This document shows, piece after piece, positions 1 to 7,737 of a stretch of 64,000 bases of DNA (positions within the stretch are counted from its first letter, which is position 1; each line of letters opens with the position of its first letter). Where the stretch lies: assembly GCA_023425025.1 (NCBI GenBank), contig JAFADG010000041.1, positions 62,001 to 126,000 on the forward strand, given 5' to 3'. The notes below the pieces were generated by a model. It did not search any database, was not told the DNA's origin, and saw nothing but the letters and a program-made list of their open reading frames with translations. Source of the stretch: Bacillota bacterium. GTDB lineage: Bacteria; Bacillota; Clostridia; Christensenellales; Aristaeellaceae. The position numbers and the translations under genes were made by a program.

Positions 1-209
1 GGGCGGTAGTGGGCGGAGCAATCAGATAGCACCTTGCCGCTGTCATACAGAATACTTGTGAAGGATGCATCCTCGCTTAGCTGAAAGCGGAAGGCCGTTT
101 GCGCAACGTTGCGTTCTTCGCTGTCAAGCACCCAGCCAAAGGCCGGGCCGGCGCCAACTCCCATGGAATGCTCGAAATGGTTGACCGTCAGCTTTGTGAT
201 CTTCAGCAT
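1..209 (-). CDS. Alpha-L-rhamnosidase (GH78), N-terminal part
   Basis: The first 69 codons run off the left edge of the window. The start ATG (209-207) follows GGAGAG at a normal distance. The visible protein (MLKITKLTVNHFEHSMGVG, then a segment with FGWVLDS, QTAFRFQLS and YDSGKV) resembles the N-terminal beta-sandwich module of bacterial GH78 rhamnosidases, which typically begins with a statement like 'L.VN...PLGI....P.FSW.L' and a 'QTAY.I.V' strand. The family releases terminal L-rhamnose from plant glycans or glycosides. No signal peptide is visible, so it is probably cytoplasmic. The catalytic (alpha/alpha)6 domain lies outside the window, so the call rests on the N-terminal module alone. 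Confidence 0.6.
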   Translation of the reverse strand, partial: MLKITKLTVNHFEHSMGVGAGPAFGWVLDSEERNVAQTAFRFQLSEDASFTSILYDSGKVLSDCSAHYR

Positions 210-329
210 ATGTAACTCTCCATCTCTTTGTTTCTTGAGCCTATCATATACCGAAAGACTACCCGCTGTACAGGGGCCGCAAATATATTTTTCGGCGGAA
301 AGATTACTTCTCTATAATGCTGTCCCATA

Positions 330-358
330 TTGACAGAAACCATATATTACAGTAGTAT
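330..358 (+). promoter_or_regulatory. Putative sigma-A promoter of the NitT/TauT-type ABC operon
   Basis: TTGACA (330-335) and TAGTAT (353-358) are separated by 17 nt, and the first operon gene starts 40 nt downstream. The -35 box is consensus and the -10 matches at four of six positions. The rest of the 188-bp gap between the divergent rhamnosidase and this operon holds no gene I can support. Confidence 0.5.
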
Positions 359-397
359 ATCACTGTACCATGCTAAAGTGCTAAATGGAAGTAGGTC

Positions 398-1192
398 GTG
401 ACAACGCAAAGCAACAGCAAAAGTTCAAAAAAGAAAAAGGCTTACCGCTCGCTGTCCGTTGCGGTGTTTTTTGTTTTTCTGGGCGCTTGGTGCGTATTCA
501 CCTATGGCGGCTATGTCAGCCACATCTTTATCCCTTCGCCGACAAAGGTGCTTGGGTCTTTGTACAAAATGCTGCTGGATGGCAGCCTGTGGGCCCATTG
601 CGCCGCGTCTACCGGACGCGTGGTGGTAGGCTGGTTCTGGTCGGCGGCCGCCGCGCTGCCCATCGGCATGCTGATGGCCAGGTCGCAAAAGTTCAGCGCG
701 GTCGTTCAGCCGCTGATCGAGTTTATACGTTACCTGCCGGTAGTGGCGCTGGTGCCGCTGACGATACTCTACCTTGGCATCGATGAAACGCAAAAGTACA
801 CCATCATCTTTCTGGGCACGTTTTTTCAGCTGGTGCTCATGGTGTGTGATACCGTATCCGCCGTGGACAAAAATCTTCTGAATGCCGCCAGAACCCTTGG
901 CGCAAAACGCTGGCAAATTTACAAGGAGGTCATTTTTCCCGCGGCGCTGCCGGGGCTGATGGATGATTTCCGGCTGACCATCGGCTGGGCGTGGACCTAT
1001 CTTGTCGTGGCGGAAATGGTGGCCGCCAGCAACGGGCTGGGATTTATCATCTTAAAATCCCAGCGCTTTCTGGCAACGGATGTGATTTTCGGCGGGCTGG
1101 TGATGATCGGCCTGATCGGGCTTTTCACCGATTGGCTGTTCCGCCTGGCGGCCAGGCTTATTGTACCCTGGCACGAAAGGCTGGGTGATTGA
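398..1192 (+). CDS. ABC transporter permease, NitT/TauT (SsuC/ThiX-like) family
   Basis: This 264-residue membrane protein has an N-terminal lysine-rich tail, about six hydrophobic segments and the binding-protein-dependent permease loop (ARTLGAKRWQIYKEVIFPAALPGLMDDFR, residues about 165-192, containing the EAA-type 'AA..LGA....' signature). It would form the membrane channel of an importer with the ATPase and binding protein that follow. The GTG start at 398 is chosen because GGAAGTAGG lies just upstream; no better start precedes the TM1 region. The family moves small anions, sulfonates, thiamine-pyrimidine precursors or similar molecules, and the sequence does not tell which. The stop overlaps the next gene's likely start. 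Confidence 0.85.
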   Translation: MTTQSNSKSSKKKKAYRSLSVAVFFVFLGAWCVFTYGGYVSHIFIPSPTKVLGSLYKMLLDGSLWAHCAASTGRVVVGWFWSAAAALPIGMLMARSQKFSAVVQPLIEFIRYLPVVALVPLTILYLGIDETQKYTIIFLGTFFQLVLMVCDTVSAVDKNLLNAARTLGAKRWQIYKEVIFPAALPGLMDDFRLTIGWAWTYLVVAEMVAASNGLGFIILKSQRFLATDVIFGGLVMIGLIGLFTDWLFRLAARLIVPWHERLGD

Positions 1193-1979
1193 TACGGACG
1201 CAAAAATGAAACTTGCTGTCAAAAGCCTTCACAAGACCTTTCACGACGCCGGGGGCGTGCACGCGCTGAAGGATATCAATTTGACCGTGGCGCAGGGGGA
1301 GTTCGTGGTGCTGGTCGGCCCCTCCGGCTGCGGCAAATCCACACTGCTGAACATCATCGGCGGCTTGGAGACGGCAACCGAGGGGGCGGTGGAGGTGGAC
1401 GGCCGCAGGGTCACGCAGCCGGGCGCCGACCGGGGCATGGTGTTTCAGGGCTACAGCCTGTTTCCCTGGCTGAACGTGCGCAAAAATGTGGCGTTCGGCC
1501 TGAAAATGAAGGGCATCCCACAAAAACAGCGTGAGCAAACCGCACGGGAATACCTAAAACTTGTCGGGCTGGAGGAGTTTGAAAACGCGCTGCCCAAGCA
1601 GCTTTCCGGCGGGATGCGCCAGCGCGTGGCGATCGCGCGCACACTGGCCAACAAACCCGAGGTTCTGTTGATGGACGAGCCCTTCGGTGCGCTGGACGCG
1701 CAGACCAGGGTGGTCATGCAGGAGTTTTTATCCTCCGTCGCCCGGGAGACGCATGTAACGGTGCTGTTTGTGACCCATGACATCGACGAAGCCATTTTGC
1801 TGGCGGACAAGATTTATGTCATGAGTCGCCGGCCCGGCACGATCAGCGATGTGTTTGATGTTTGCATGCCAAAGGGCCGCACACGGGACACGCTGGTATC
1901 ACCTGAATTCCTGTCCACAAAGAAACGCATCATGGACATGCTCTGGCAGGAGAGTGTGGATGCGGCCATGGGAAGGTAA
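1185..1979 (+). CDS. ABC transporter ATPase, NitT/TauT (SsuB/TauB-like) family
   Basis: This nucleotide-binding subunit carries Walker A GPSGCGKST, a Q-loop (GYSLFPW), signature LSGGMRQRVAIART, Walker B VLLMDEPFGALD and the switch His in FVTHDIDEA. Its length and the SsuB-like 'F..LFPWLNV' segment fit importers for sulfonates, nitrate, taurine or thiamine precursors. I take GTG 1185 (AAGG a few bases upstream, overlapping the permease stop by 8 bp) as the start; ATG 1206, seven codons later, is an equally reasonable alternative because the core fold begins right after it. The overlap suggests translational coupling with the permease. Confidence 0.88.
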   Translation: MIDTDAKMKLAVKSLHKTFHDAGGVHALKDINLTVAQGEFVVLVGPSGCGKSTLLNIIGGLETATEGAVEVDGRRVTQPGADRGMVFQGYSLFPWLNVRKNVAFGLKMKGIPQKQREQTAREYLKLVGLEEFENALPKQLSGGMRQRVAIARTLANKPEVLLMDEPFGALDAQTRVVMQEFLSSVARETHVTVLFVTHDIDEAILLADKIYVMSRRPGTISDVFDVCMPKGRTRDTLVSPEFLSTKKRIMDMLWQESVDAAMGR

Positions 1980-2007
1980 CCCCTACTATTTACTGGGAGG
2001 ATCGTAT

Positions 2008-2964
2008 ATGAAAAAGAGGTTGCTGGCGGTTGTTCTTTCGGTGGTGCTCTGCGTAAGTTCTTTCGGGCTTGCCGCGATGGCGGAATCGCCCGTGAGATTC
2101 AAGATCGCCTTTTGCACCTGGGCGGGCTACGCGCCGCTGTATATCGCCAGGGAAAAGGGCTATTTTGCGGACCTTGGCATTGATCCCGAGCTTGTGATTG
2201 TGGAGGATGAAGCGCAGTACGCGGCCATGCTGGTGTCGGGCAGCATCCAGGCGCTGGGCAACGTGCTGGACCGCGATGTGATCCACTACGCCTGCGGCGC
2301 GCCGCAGCAGTATCTTTTGACCATGGACTTTTCCACCGGCGGCGACGGCATCATCGCCACGGCCGATATCAAGACCATGGACGACCTGGCCGGCAAAACG
2401 GTGGGCATGGACAAGTCCGCCACCTCCTACTTCTTCTTTTTGCAGGCGCTGAAAGACAGCAGCATTACCGAGGATCAGGTCAACATTGTCGAGATGGGCA
2501 GCTCCGACGCGGGCGACGCCTTCCTGGCCGGCCAGATCGACGCCGCCGTCACCTGGGAGCCCTTCCTTTCCTCCGCCGGCCAGCGGGAGGGTGGGCACAC
2601 ACTCGTATCCAGCGCGGAATATCCAAGGGCGATCATCGATGTGCTGACCGTGAATACGAATTTTGCTGCGGAAAATCCCAAGGCTGTGGAAGCCCTGGAG
2701 GAAGCCTGGTATCTGGCGGTGGAATACCTTAAACAGAATCCGGACGACGCGTACGCCATCATGGCCGCCGGCCTGGGGCTTAATGCGGAAGAAGTCAAGG
2801 CCGAGTGCGGCGGCATTACCTTTGTGGGCCGTGAGGGCAACGCGACGTTCAATGATCCCAATCAGGAGGAGAACGTATACGACATCGCCGCGCTGGCAGC
2901 CTCCTACTGGGTGGAAAAAGGATTGATCGAAAACGGGGATGTCAGCGGCTTCTTTGCCCAATGA
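2008..2964 (+). CDS. ABC transporter substrate-binding protein, NMT1/THI5-like
   Basis: A 318-residue secreted binding protein with a clear Sec signal peptide (charged MKKR, hydrophobic core, AMA cleavage site near residue 26). The mature part has the features of the NMT1/SsuA fold: 'GYAPLYIAREKGYF' near the N-terminus, 'DLAGKTVGM' in the middle and 'GQIDAAVTWEPF' in the second lobe. It is preceded by GGGAGG and lies 28 bp after the ATPase, so it is the third gene of the importer operon. Oddly for a Gram-positive there is no canonical lipobox (the core Cys sits in VVLC), so its membrane anchoring is unclear. The ligand is unknown; taurine/sulfonate, thiamine pyrimidine and riboflavin precursors are all handled by relatives. 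Confidence 0.85.
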   Translation: MKKRLLAVVLSVVLCVSSFGLAAMAESPVRFKIAFCTWAGYAPLYIAREKGYFADLGIDPELVIVEDEAQYAAMLVSGSIQALGNVLDRDVIHYACGAPQQYLLTMDFSTGGDGIIATADIKTMDDLAGKTVGMDKSATSYFFFLQALKDSSITEDQVNIVEMGSSDAGDAFLAGQIDAAVTWEPFLSSAGQREGGHTLVSSAEYPRAIIDVLTVNTNFAAENPKAVEALEEAWYLAVEYLKQNPDDAYAIMAAGLGLNAEEVKAECGGITFVGREGNATFNDPNQEENVYDIAALAASYWVEKGLIENGDVSGFFAQ

Positions 2965-2975
2965 CTTGCAGATTG

Positions 2976-3030
2976 GCGTTAAAAATGGGGGTTCCTGCCA
3001 GACAGATGGCCGGGCCTCCGTTTTTAATGC
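2976..3030 (+). terminator. Imperfect terminator-like hairpin after the ABC operon
   Basis: An imperfect 15-bp stem (gcgttaaaaatgggg pairing with ctccgtttttaatgc) closes about 10 bp after the binding-protein stop. The right arm contains a run of five T. It could end the operon, though the stem has mismatches. Confidence 0.4.
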
Positions 3031-3123
3031 TTCCAATAATGAGAAAATATCGCAATCCATGCGTGACAAAACGGGCTGCCTGCGCTATGATATTTCAGAC
3101 AAGCCGGAAAGTGAAGGAACGAA

Positions 3124-3414
3124 ATGAGCAAAAGCACCATTATGCTGGCGGCAGGCTTATTGCTGGCCATTGCCAACCTGATCTCCTATCTGTTGATGCG
3201 CTACGACAAGCGCTGCGCCCAAAGAGGAGCGCGCCGTGTACCCGAAGCGAGGCTGTTTCTCGCGACCGCCTTGTTTGGCGGCCTGGGCGGCGTGCTGGGC
3301 ATGCAGCGGCTGCGCCATAAAACAAAGCATTGGTATTTCAAAATCTTTTTTCCATTGCTTCTGATCCTTCAACTGCTTGCGCTTGTCTTTGGTGTATACT
3401 GGCTGTTTCAATAA
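3124..3414 (+). CDS. DUF1294 family small membrane protein
   Basis: A 96-residue protein with two to three membrane helices. It has the recognisable DUF1294 pattern: 'ANLISYLLMRYDKRCAQRG' with the conserved D-K, 'RRVPEARLF', a glycine-rich helix (GGLGGVLGM) and 'RHKTKHWYFK'. The function of the family is not established. The start follows AAGGAA. It stands alone between the importer and the galactonate genes, with 33 bp to the next gene, so it may be cotranscribed with those genes without being functionally related. Confidence 0.8.
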   Translation: MSKSTIMLAAGLLLAIANLISYLLMRYDKRCAQRGARRVPEARLFLATALFGGLGGVLGMQRLRHKTKHWYFKIFFPLLLILQLLALVFGVYWLFQ

Positions 3415-3447
3415 TATCGTTATTATTTGATCCATGGAGGTGCGCAT

Positions 3448-4596
3448 ATGAAAATCAAATCCATTGAGCTGTTCCAGGTTCCGCCGCGCTGGCTGTTTCT
3501 GAAAATGACTACCGAATCCGGCATTGTGGGCTGGGGCGAACCCATTGTGGAAGGCCGGGCCGCTACGGTGGCCGCCTGCGTGAAGGAGATGAGCGAGCAT
3601 CTCATCGGCAAAAGCGCGGGAGAAATTGAAGACACGTTTCAGATGCTGTACCGCACCGGGTTTTATCGCGGCGGCCCGGTGCTTACCAGCGCCATATCGG
3701 GCATCGAGCAGGCCATGTGGGATATCAAGGGCAAGTATCACAACATGCCCGTGTACGATTTCCTGGGCGGCAAGGTCAGGGACCGCATTGAGGTATACCG
3801 CTGGATCGGCGGCGACCATCCCCGGGATACGGCGGACGCGGCCCGGGAGGCGGTCAGCCAGGGATACCGGGCCGTAAAGATGAACGGAACGGACGAGCTG
3901 AAATGGATCGATTCCCACGCAAAGCTGGATGAGACCATTGCCCGCGTGGCCGCCATCCGCGAGGCGGTGGGTGATAAGCTTGGCATCGCCATCGATTTTC
4001 ATGGCCGTGTTCATAAAACCATGGCCAAGGTACTCATGCACAAGCTGGAACCCTATAACCTTTTGTTTGTGGAGGAGCCGGTGCTCTGCGAAAACGAGGA
4101 TGAATTTCTGGAGCTGGCCCGGGCCTGCCACATCCCCATCGCTACCGGCGAGCGCAATTTTACCCGCTGGGGCTTCAAGCGCATGCTCATGCGCGGCGGG
4201 GTGGATATTCTGCAGCCGGATGTAAGCCACTGCGGCGGCATTCTGGAAGCCCGCAAGATCGCGGCCATGGCGGAGGCTTTTGATGTGGCCATCGCGCCCC
4301 ACTGCCCGCTGGGCCCCATTGCCCTGGCGGCCTGTTTGCAGATGGATTTTTGCACGCCCAATGCCTTTATTCAGGAGCAGAGCCTCAACCTCCATTACAA
4401 CAAGGGATATGATCTGCTTAATTACCTCAAAAACCCGGAAGTCTTTGCGTACAAGGATGGCCACGCCGGGCTGCTCACCGGTCCGGGCCTTGGCATTGAG
4501 GTGGATGAGGACTATGTGCGCAAGATGGCCGAGATCGGCCACAACTGGCACAACCCCATCTGGCGGGATTCTGACGGCGTGATCGCCGAGTGGTAA
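3448..4596 (+). CDS. dgoD: D-galactonate dehydratase (enolase superfamily)
   Basis: At 382 residues this equals the length of known D-galactonate dehydratases and matches the family along its whole length: 'VPPRWLFLKMTTESGIVGWGEPIVEGRA', 'FYRGGPVLTSAISGIEQAMWDIKGKY' and 'GGKVRDRI'. The enolase-superfamily residues are visible: the IDFHGR segment with metal Asp and catalytic His, VEEPV (metal Glu), the GER motif (metal Glu), and APHCPLGP with the second catalytic His. It converts D-galactonate to 2-keto-3-deoxygalactonate in the cytosol (De Ley-Doudoroff pathway). TGGAGG precedes the ATG; a longer upstream frame is ignored. The aldolase follows 39 bp later, which fits one pathway. Closely related arabinonate or gluconate dehydratases cannot be fully excluded. 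Confidence 0.85.
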   Translation: MKIKSIELFQVPPRWLFLKMTTESGIVGWGEPIVEGRAATVAACVKEMSEHLIGKSAGEIEDTFQMLYRTGFYRGGPVLTSAISGIEQAMWDIKGKYHNMPVYDFLGGKVRDRIEVYRWIGGDHPRDTADAAREAVSQGYRAVKMNGTDELKWIDSHAKLDETIARVAAIREAVGDKLGIAIDFHGRVHKTMAKVLMHKLEPYNLLFVEEPVLCENEDEFLELARACHIPIATGERNFTRWGFKRMLMRGGVDILQPDVSHCGGILEARKIAAMAEAFDVAIAPHCPLGPIALAACLQMDFCTPNAFIQEQSLNLHYNKGYDLLNYLKNPEVFAYKDGHAGLLTGPGLGIEVDEDYVRKMAEIGHNWHNPIWRDSDGVIAEW

Positions 4597-4635
4597 TAGA
4601 TACCCGCCCCAAAACGGCGGACAGGGGGAACGCTC

Positions 4636-5277
4636 ATGAACGTAATGGAATACCTGAAACGGGACAGGATCATCGTTATCGTCCGCGGCCTGTCAGCGGA
4701 GCATATGCTCCCGTTTGCCAAGGCGCTTCACTTAGGCGGCATACGCATGATGGAAGTGACCTTTGACCAGCAGCGGCCGGATACATGGCAGGATACCGCT
4801 AACGCTATTCGTGCCGTGCGCGAAGTGTTTGAGGGACAGATGGCAATAGGCGCGGGAACCGTGCTGACTTTGGAGCAATTGGAGCTCGCCCGCCAAGTTG
4901 GCGCCATGTATATGGTTTCGCCGAATGTGGATGCAAAAATCATCGTAAAAGCAAAGGCGAACGGGATGGGCGCGTTCCCCGGAGCCATGACGCCCACGGA
5001 AATCGTTGCGGCTCATCAAGCAGGTGCCGACGCCGTAAAGCTGTTCCCGGCGGGCAGCCTTGGCCCGGAATATGTAAGGGCCGTAAAAGCGCCGCTCTCG
5101 CATATTCCGTTGATCGCGGTAGGCGGGATAACGGAAAAAAACTGCGCTGACTTTTTGGCGGCGGGGGCCGTTGGTGTCGGCGTCGGCGGCAGCATCGTCA
5201 ACAAAAAGTGGATCGAGGCGGGGGAGTGGGACAAGATCACGTTGCTTGCCCAGGAATATATAAAAGCGGTACAGTAA
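4636..5277 (+). CDS. KDPG/KDPGal (2-keto-3-deoxy-6-phosphogluconate/galactonate) aldolase
   Basis: This 213-residue class I aldolase has the Schiff-base Lys at about 135 (DAVKLFPAGS), the proton-relay Glu at about 40 (MMEVTFD), the GAGTV loop (about 72-76) and the phosphate-binding GG(I/V) and GVGVGGS loops. It cleaves a 2-keto-3-deoxy-6-phosphosugar acid to pyruvate and glyceraldehyde 3-phosphate. Next to the dehydratase it most likely works on the galactonate-derived intermediate (DgoA role), though eda-type enzymes look alike. The kinase that should phosphorylate the intermediate (DgoK) is not in the window. AGGGGGAACG precedes the ATG. Confidence 0.85.
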   Translation: MNVMEYLKRDRIIVIVRGLSAEHMLPFAKALHLGGIRMMEVTFDQQRPDTWQDTANAIRAVREVFEGQMAIGAGTVLTLEQLELARQVGAMYMVSPNVDAKIIVKAKANGMGAFPGAMTPTEIVAAHQAGADAVKLFPAGSLGPEYVRAVKAPLSHIPLIAVGGITEKNCADFLAAGAVGVGVGGSIVNKKWIEAGEWDKITLLAQEYIKAVQ

Positions 5278-5294
5278 AGCGCGTCAGTCGCGAA

Positions 5295-5334
5295 AAAAGC
5301 TTTCGCCCCAGTCCATGCTGGCCGGGGCGCTTTT
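5295..5334 (+). terminator. Rho-independent terminator after the aldolase gene
   Basis: CGCCCC (5304-5309) pairs with GGGGCG (5324-5329) and outer AAAAGC/GCTTTT pairing extends the stem with a small internal loop; four T follow. It lies 17 bp after the aldolase stop and before the convergent GNAT gene. Confidence 0.65.
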
Positions 5335-5388
5335 ATGTGGACGAGCGTGCTTGTTCGTTTTTATATGCAGGTTATCCATCGCGGAAAC

Positions 5389-5811
5389 CTACAGCCGTTT
5401 AAACAAAAAATGCTCGCTATGGCCAAGGGGACAATCCTCAATGGTGCCAAACACTGTATAACCGTTCTTCACATAAAAATCCTTGCCCTGAAAATCAAAG
5501 GTGTCCAAATGCGCGACATGGCAGCCCGTGGCTTTGGCTTCCTTCTCCACTGCCTTCAGCAGCATGCTGCCGATGCCCTTCCCGCGCTGATCGGCCTGCA
5601 CCCAAAGCATATCGATATACAGGATGCGCCACATCACCGAATAGGCAAGCAGGCCGCCGATGACTTCGCCCTGTTCGTTTTTTATGCACCGGTTGATGCC
5701 GATAAAGGGTTCCTCCTGCTCAAAAGGCTTGGCGGCGCGGTTATGCTCCATCAGCATATCGTCAATGTAATCGGTCTCTTCCGCTGTCGGTATCGCGATT
5801 GTATATTCCAT
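5389..5811 (-). CDS. GNAT-family N-acetyltransferase
   Basis: This 140-residue protein has the GNAT fold markers: 'GGLLAYSVMWRILYIDMLWVQADQRGKGIGSMLLKAVEKEAKATG', where Q-x-x-G-x-G is the acetyl-CoA pyrophosphate loop (about residues 77-84), and a C-terminal 'DFYVKNGYTVFGTIEDCPLGH' strand. It would transfer an acetyl group from acetyl-CoA to an amine; relatives of this 'MEYTI...' subgroup are broad small-molecule acetylases, and the substrate cannot be read from sequence. AAGGAG lies upstream of the ATG. It is transcribed alone, convergent with the galactonate genes. Confidence 0.82.
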   Translation of the reverse strand: MEYTIAIPTAEETDYIDDMLMEHNRAAKPFEQEEPFIGINRCIKNEQGEVIGGLLAYSVMWRILYIDMLWVQADQRGKGIGSMLLKAVEKEAKATGCHVAHLDTFDFQGKDFYVKNGYTVFGTIEDCPLGHSEHFLFKRL

Positions 5812-5933
5812 TGCCCGTCTCCTTCATGCGTACAAATATGGCGCGCCTTTACCAGGCCTATTCTACCAGCATTTTGCAATTCTATCAACGCATCCGTGAT
5901 TCAAGCTGATTTTTTTCGGAAAAAGGCCCGGTT

Positions 5934-5961
5934 TTGCTATGCGAAAGGGCACATTTATAGT
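5934..5961 (+). promoter_or_regulatory. Weak putative promoter of the alpha/beta hydrolase gene
   Basis: TTGCTA (5934-5939) and TATAGT (5956-5961) are 16 nt apart, about 50 bp before the hydrolase start. The remaining 200-bp divergent gap with the GNAT gene holds nothing else I can support. Confidence 0.35.
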
Positions 5962-6011
5962 ATCATTGACAATGTATTCACATTGCATGTTGGGCAAAGG
6001 GGTACGCATTG

Positions 6012-7310
6012 ATGATGGCAGGAATCCTGTTTGCGTCTGCCGCCTTGCTGGAAGCGGCCATCCTTATTCTCAGGTTATTGGTAAAGTCAAGGCGCGCAAG
6101 GCTTGCCGGCTGGATGCGGGTTTGCGCGTGTGCGCTGTTTGCCTTGCTGACGGCCGCCGGCGTCATCCCTTGGGATGCTCGCTTCTGGCCCCTGGGCGGT
6201 CTTTTGCTTGCGCAGGCGCTGTTTGCCCTGGCGCGGCTTTTGCGCAAAAAAGGTGCGGAAAAGCCCTTCCGCCCCTTCGGCGGCGCCGCCAGAACCTTTG
6301 GCGCGCTGGCGCTGATCTTCCTTTGCGCCATACCCGCGATCCTGTTCCCGCAAAGCGGCATCATTCCGCCAACGGGCAGGTTTCAGGTGGCCAGCATCGC
6401 CTATACGTATACGGACGCAGGCCGCCCGGAAACCTTTTCGGCAACAGATGCGTACCGAAGAGTCAATGCCGCCTTCTGGTATCCTAAAGGGGAGCAGGGA
6501 AAATATCCGCTGGTGGTGTTTTCTCACGGGGGCATGAGCGTAAATACCAGCAATGAATCGCTGTATTATGAGCTGGCGAGCAATGGCTATGTGGTTTGCT
6601 CCATCGACCATCCCTACCATAGCATGTACACGGAATACGACGACGGAGAGAGCGTATATATCAGCGGAGAGTATATGCGGCAGCTTCAAAAGGAAGACGC
6701 AAAGGCGGACAGGCAGCAAAGCTTTGCCTATTATCAGCAGTGGATGTCTTTGCGTACGGATGATATGAATTTTGTGATCGATACGGTTCTTGATAAAGCG
6801 GAAGATGCCACGGCCGGCATGCCTTATTCGCTGGTGGACGGAACAAGGATCGGCGTGATGGGCCACTCCCTGGGCGGCTCGGCGGCCCTTGGCCTGGGGC
6901 GGCAGCGCAAGGATATCGGCGCCGTGATCGCGATGGAATCCCCTTTTATGTGCGATATAACGGGCGTTGAAGATGGGGAGTTTGTTTTTATAAGCGATGA
7001 TTATCCGGCGCCTGTGCTGAACATATATTCCGGCAGCTCCTTTGCGAATCTTGCCGTTTGGCCGCAATACGCCCAGAATCAAAGGCTGATGGAAAAGCCC
7101 CAGGCGGATTCGTTTTATGTGAATATGCAAGGCGTGGGGCATTTTTCGCTGACAGACCTATCCCTTACAAGCCCGCTGCTGACGCGGCTTTTCAATGGAT
7201 TTGAAGCATCGATGCGTGCGGAAGACTGCCTGAAAGCCATCCACCGCCAATGTCTGCAATTTTTCGACAGTTATTTGAAGAAAGCAGGAAATTACATGGG
7301 AAATAGATAA
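6012..7310 (+). CDS. Membrane-anchored alpha/beta hydrolase
   Basis: A 433-residue protein with three to four membrane helices in the first 120 residues, followed by an extracytoplasmic alpha/beta-hydrolase domain. Visible catalytic features are the oxyanion strand 'YPLVVFSHGG', the nucleophile elbow GHSLGGSAA (Ser near residue 284), an acidic strand 'APVLNIYSGSS' and a C-terminal His in 'GVGHFSLTD'. The layout resembles the platelet-activating-factor acetylhydrolase/chlorophyllase-like lipase group, so an esterase acting on lipid or acylated substrates outside the membrane is likely; the true substrate is unknown. AAAGGGG is about 9 bp before ATG 6012; TTG 6009 and ATG 6015 are close alternatives. 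It is followed by an unrelated small gene. Confidence 0.72.
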   Translation: MMAGILFASAALLEAAILILRLLVKSRRARLAGWMRVCACALFALLTAAGVIPWDARFWPLGGLLLAQALFALARLLRKKGAEKPFRPFGGAARTFGALALIFLCAIPAILFPQSGIIPPTGRFQVASIAYTYTDAGRPETFSATDAYRRVNAAFWYPKGEQGKYPLVVFSHGGMSVNTSNESLYYELASNGYVVCSIDHPYHSMYTEYDDGESVYISGEYMRQLQKEDAKADRQQSFAYYQQWMSLRTDDMNFVIDTVLDKAEDATAGMPYSLVDGTRIGVMGHSLGGSAALGLGRQRKDIGAVIAMESPFMCDITGVEDGEFVFISDDYPAPVLNIYSGSSFANLAVWPQYAQNQRLMEKPQADSFYVNMQGVGHFSLTDLSLTSPLLTRLFNGFEASMRAEDCLKAIHRQCLQFFDSYLKKAGNYMGNR

Positions 7311-7401
7311 TATTGTAATAGCCGCACAGCGGCATGTTACATGATCCATTCTTATACCATTCTGTTTTGCTTTGACGCACAGATGAGAAAGGAGCGCACA
7401 T

Positions 7402-7650
7402 ATGGGACTTGTGGGATGGTTGATTTTAGGCGCCCTGGCAGGCTGGCTTGCCAGCAAATTCACAGGCAACAACCAGCGGATGGGCCTTGGGCTGAACATC
7501 GTCGTCGGTGTTATCGGCGCTTCCATCGGCGGTTTTGTAGTAAACCTGCTGGGCGGACGGGGCGTCACCGGCTTTAACCTTTGGAGCCTGATTGTGGCAG
7601 TGATTGGTTCGGTGATCCTTTTGTCCATCGTCAATAAGATCCGCAAATAA
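7402..7650 (+). CDS. GlsB/YeaQ/YmgE family stress-response membrane protein
   Basis: This 82-residue protein is almost entirely hydrophobic and glycine-rich, with the family pattern 'GWLILGALAGWLASKF', 'GLNIVVGVIGASIGGFV' and 'SLIVAVIGSVILL'. Members are three-helix transglycosylase-associated or general-stress membrane proteins of unclear molecular role. The start follows AAAGGAG. An IS1182-type insertion sequence begins 7 bp after its stop codon without damaging it. Confidence 0.85.
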   Translation: MGLVGWLILGALAGWLASKFTGNNQRMGLGLNIVVGVIGASIGGFVVNLLGGRGVTGFNLWSLIVAVIGSVILLSIVNKIRK

Positions 7651-7680
7651 AGCAGTGGGGCTGTCGCGCAAAGGGAGCAA

Positions 7681-7718
7681 AAAAAACGAGGGAATGCAGA
7701 TGCAGTCTCTCGTTTTTT
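7681..7718 (+). terminator. Terminator-like hairpin at the left end of the IS
   Basis: aaaaaacgag (7681-7690) pairs perfectly with ctcgtttttt (7709-7718), followed by more T. It sits between the left inverted repeat and the transposase start, where many IS elements carry a hairpin that blocks transcription entering from outside. It may also end the GlsB-like transcript. Confidence 0.6.
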
Positions 7719-7737
7719 GTTGTATGATATTCTTGCA

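Noticed and set aside
3157..4551. Open frame of 464 codons on the - strand
   Set aside because: Antisense to the galactonate dehydratase, which matches its family along the full length.
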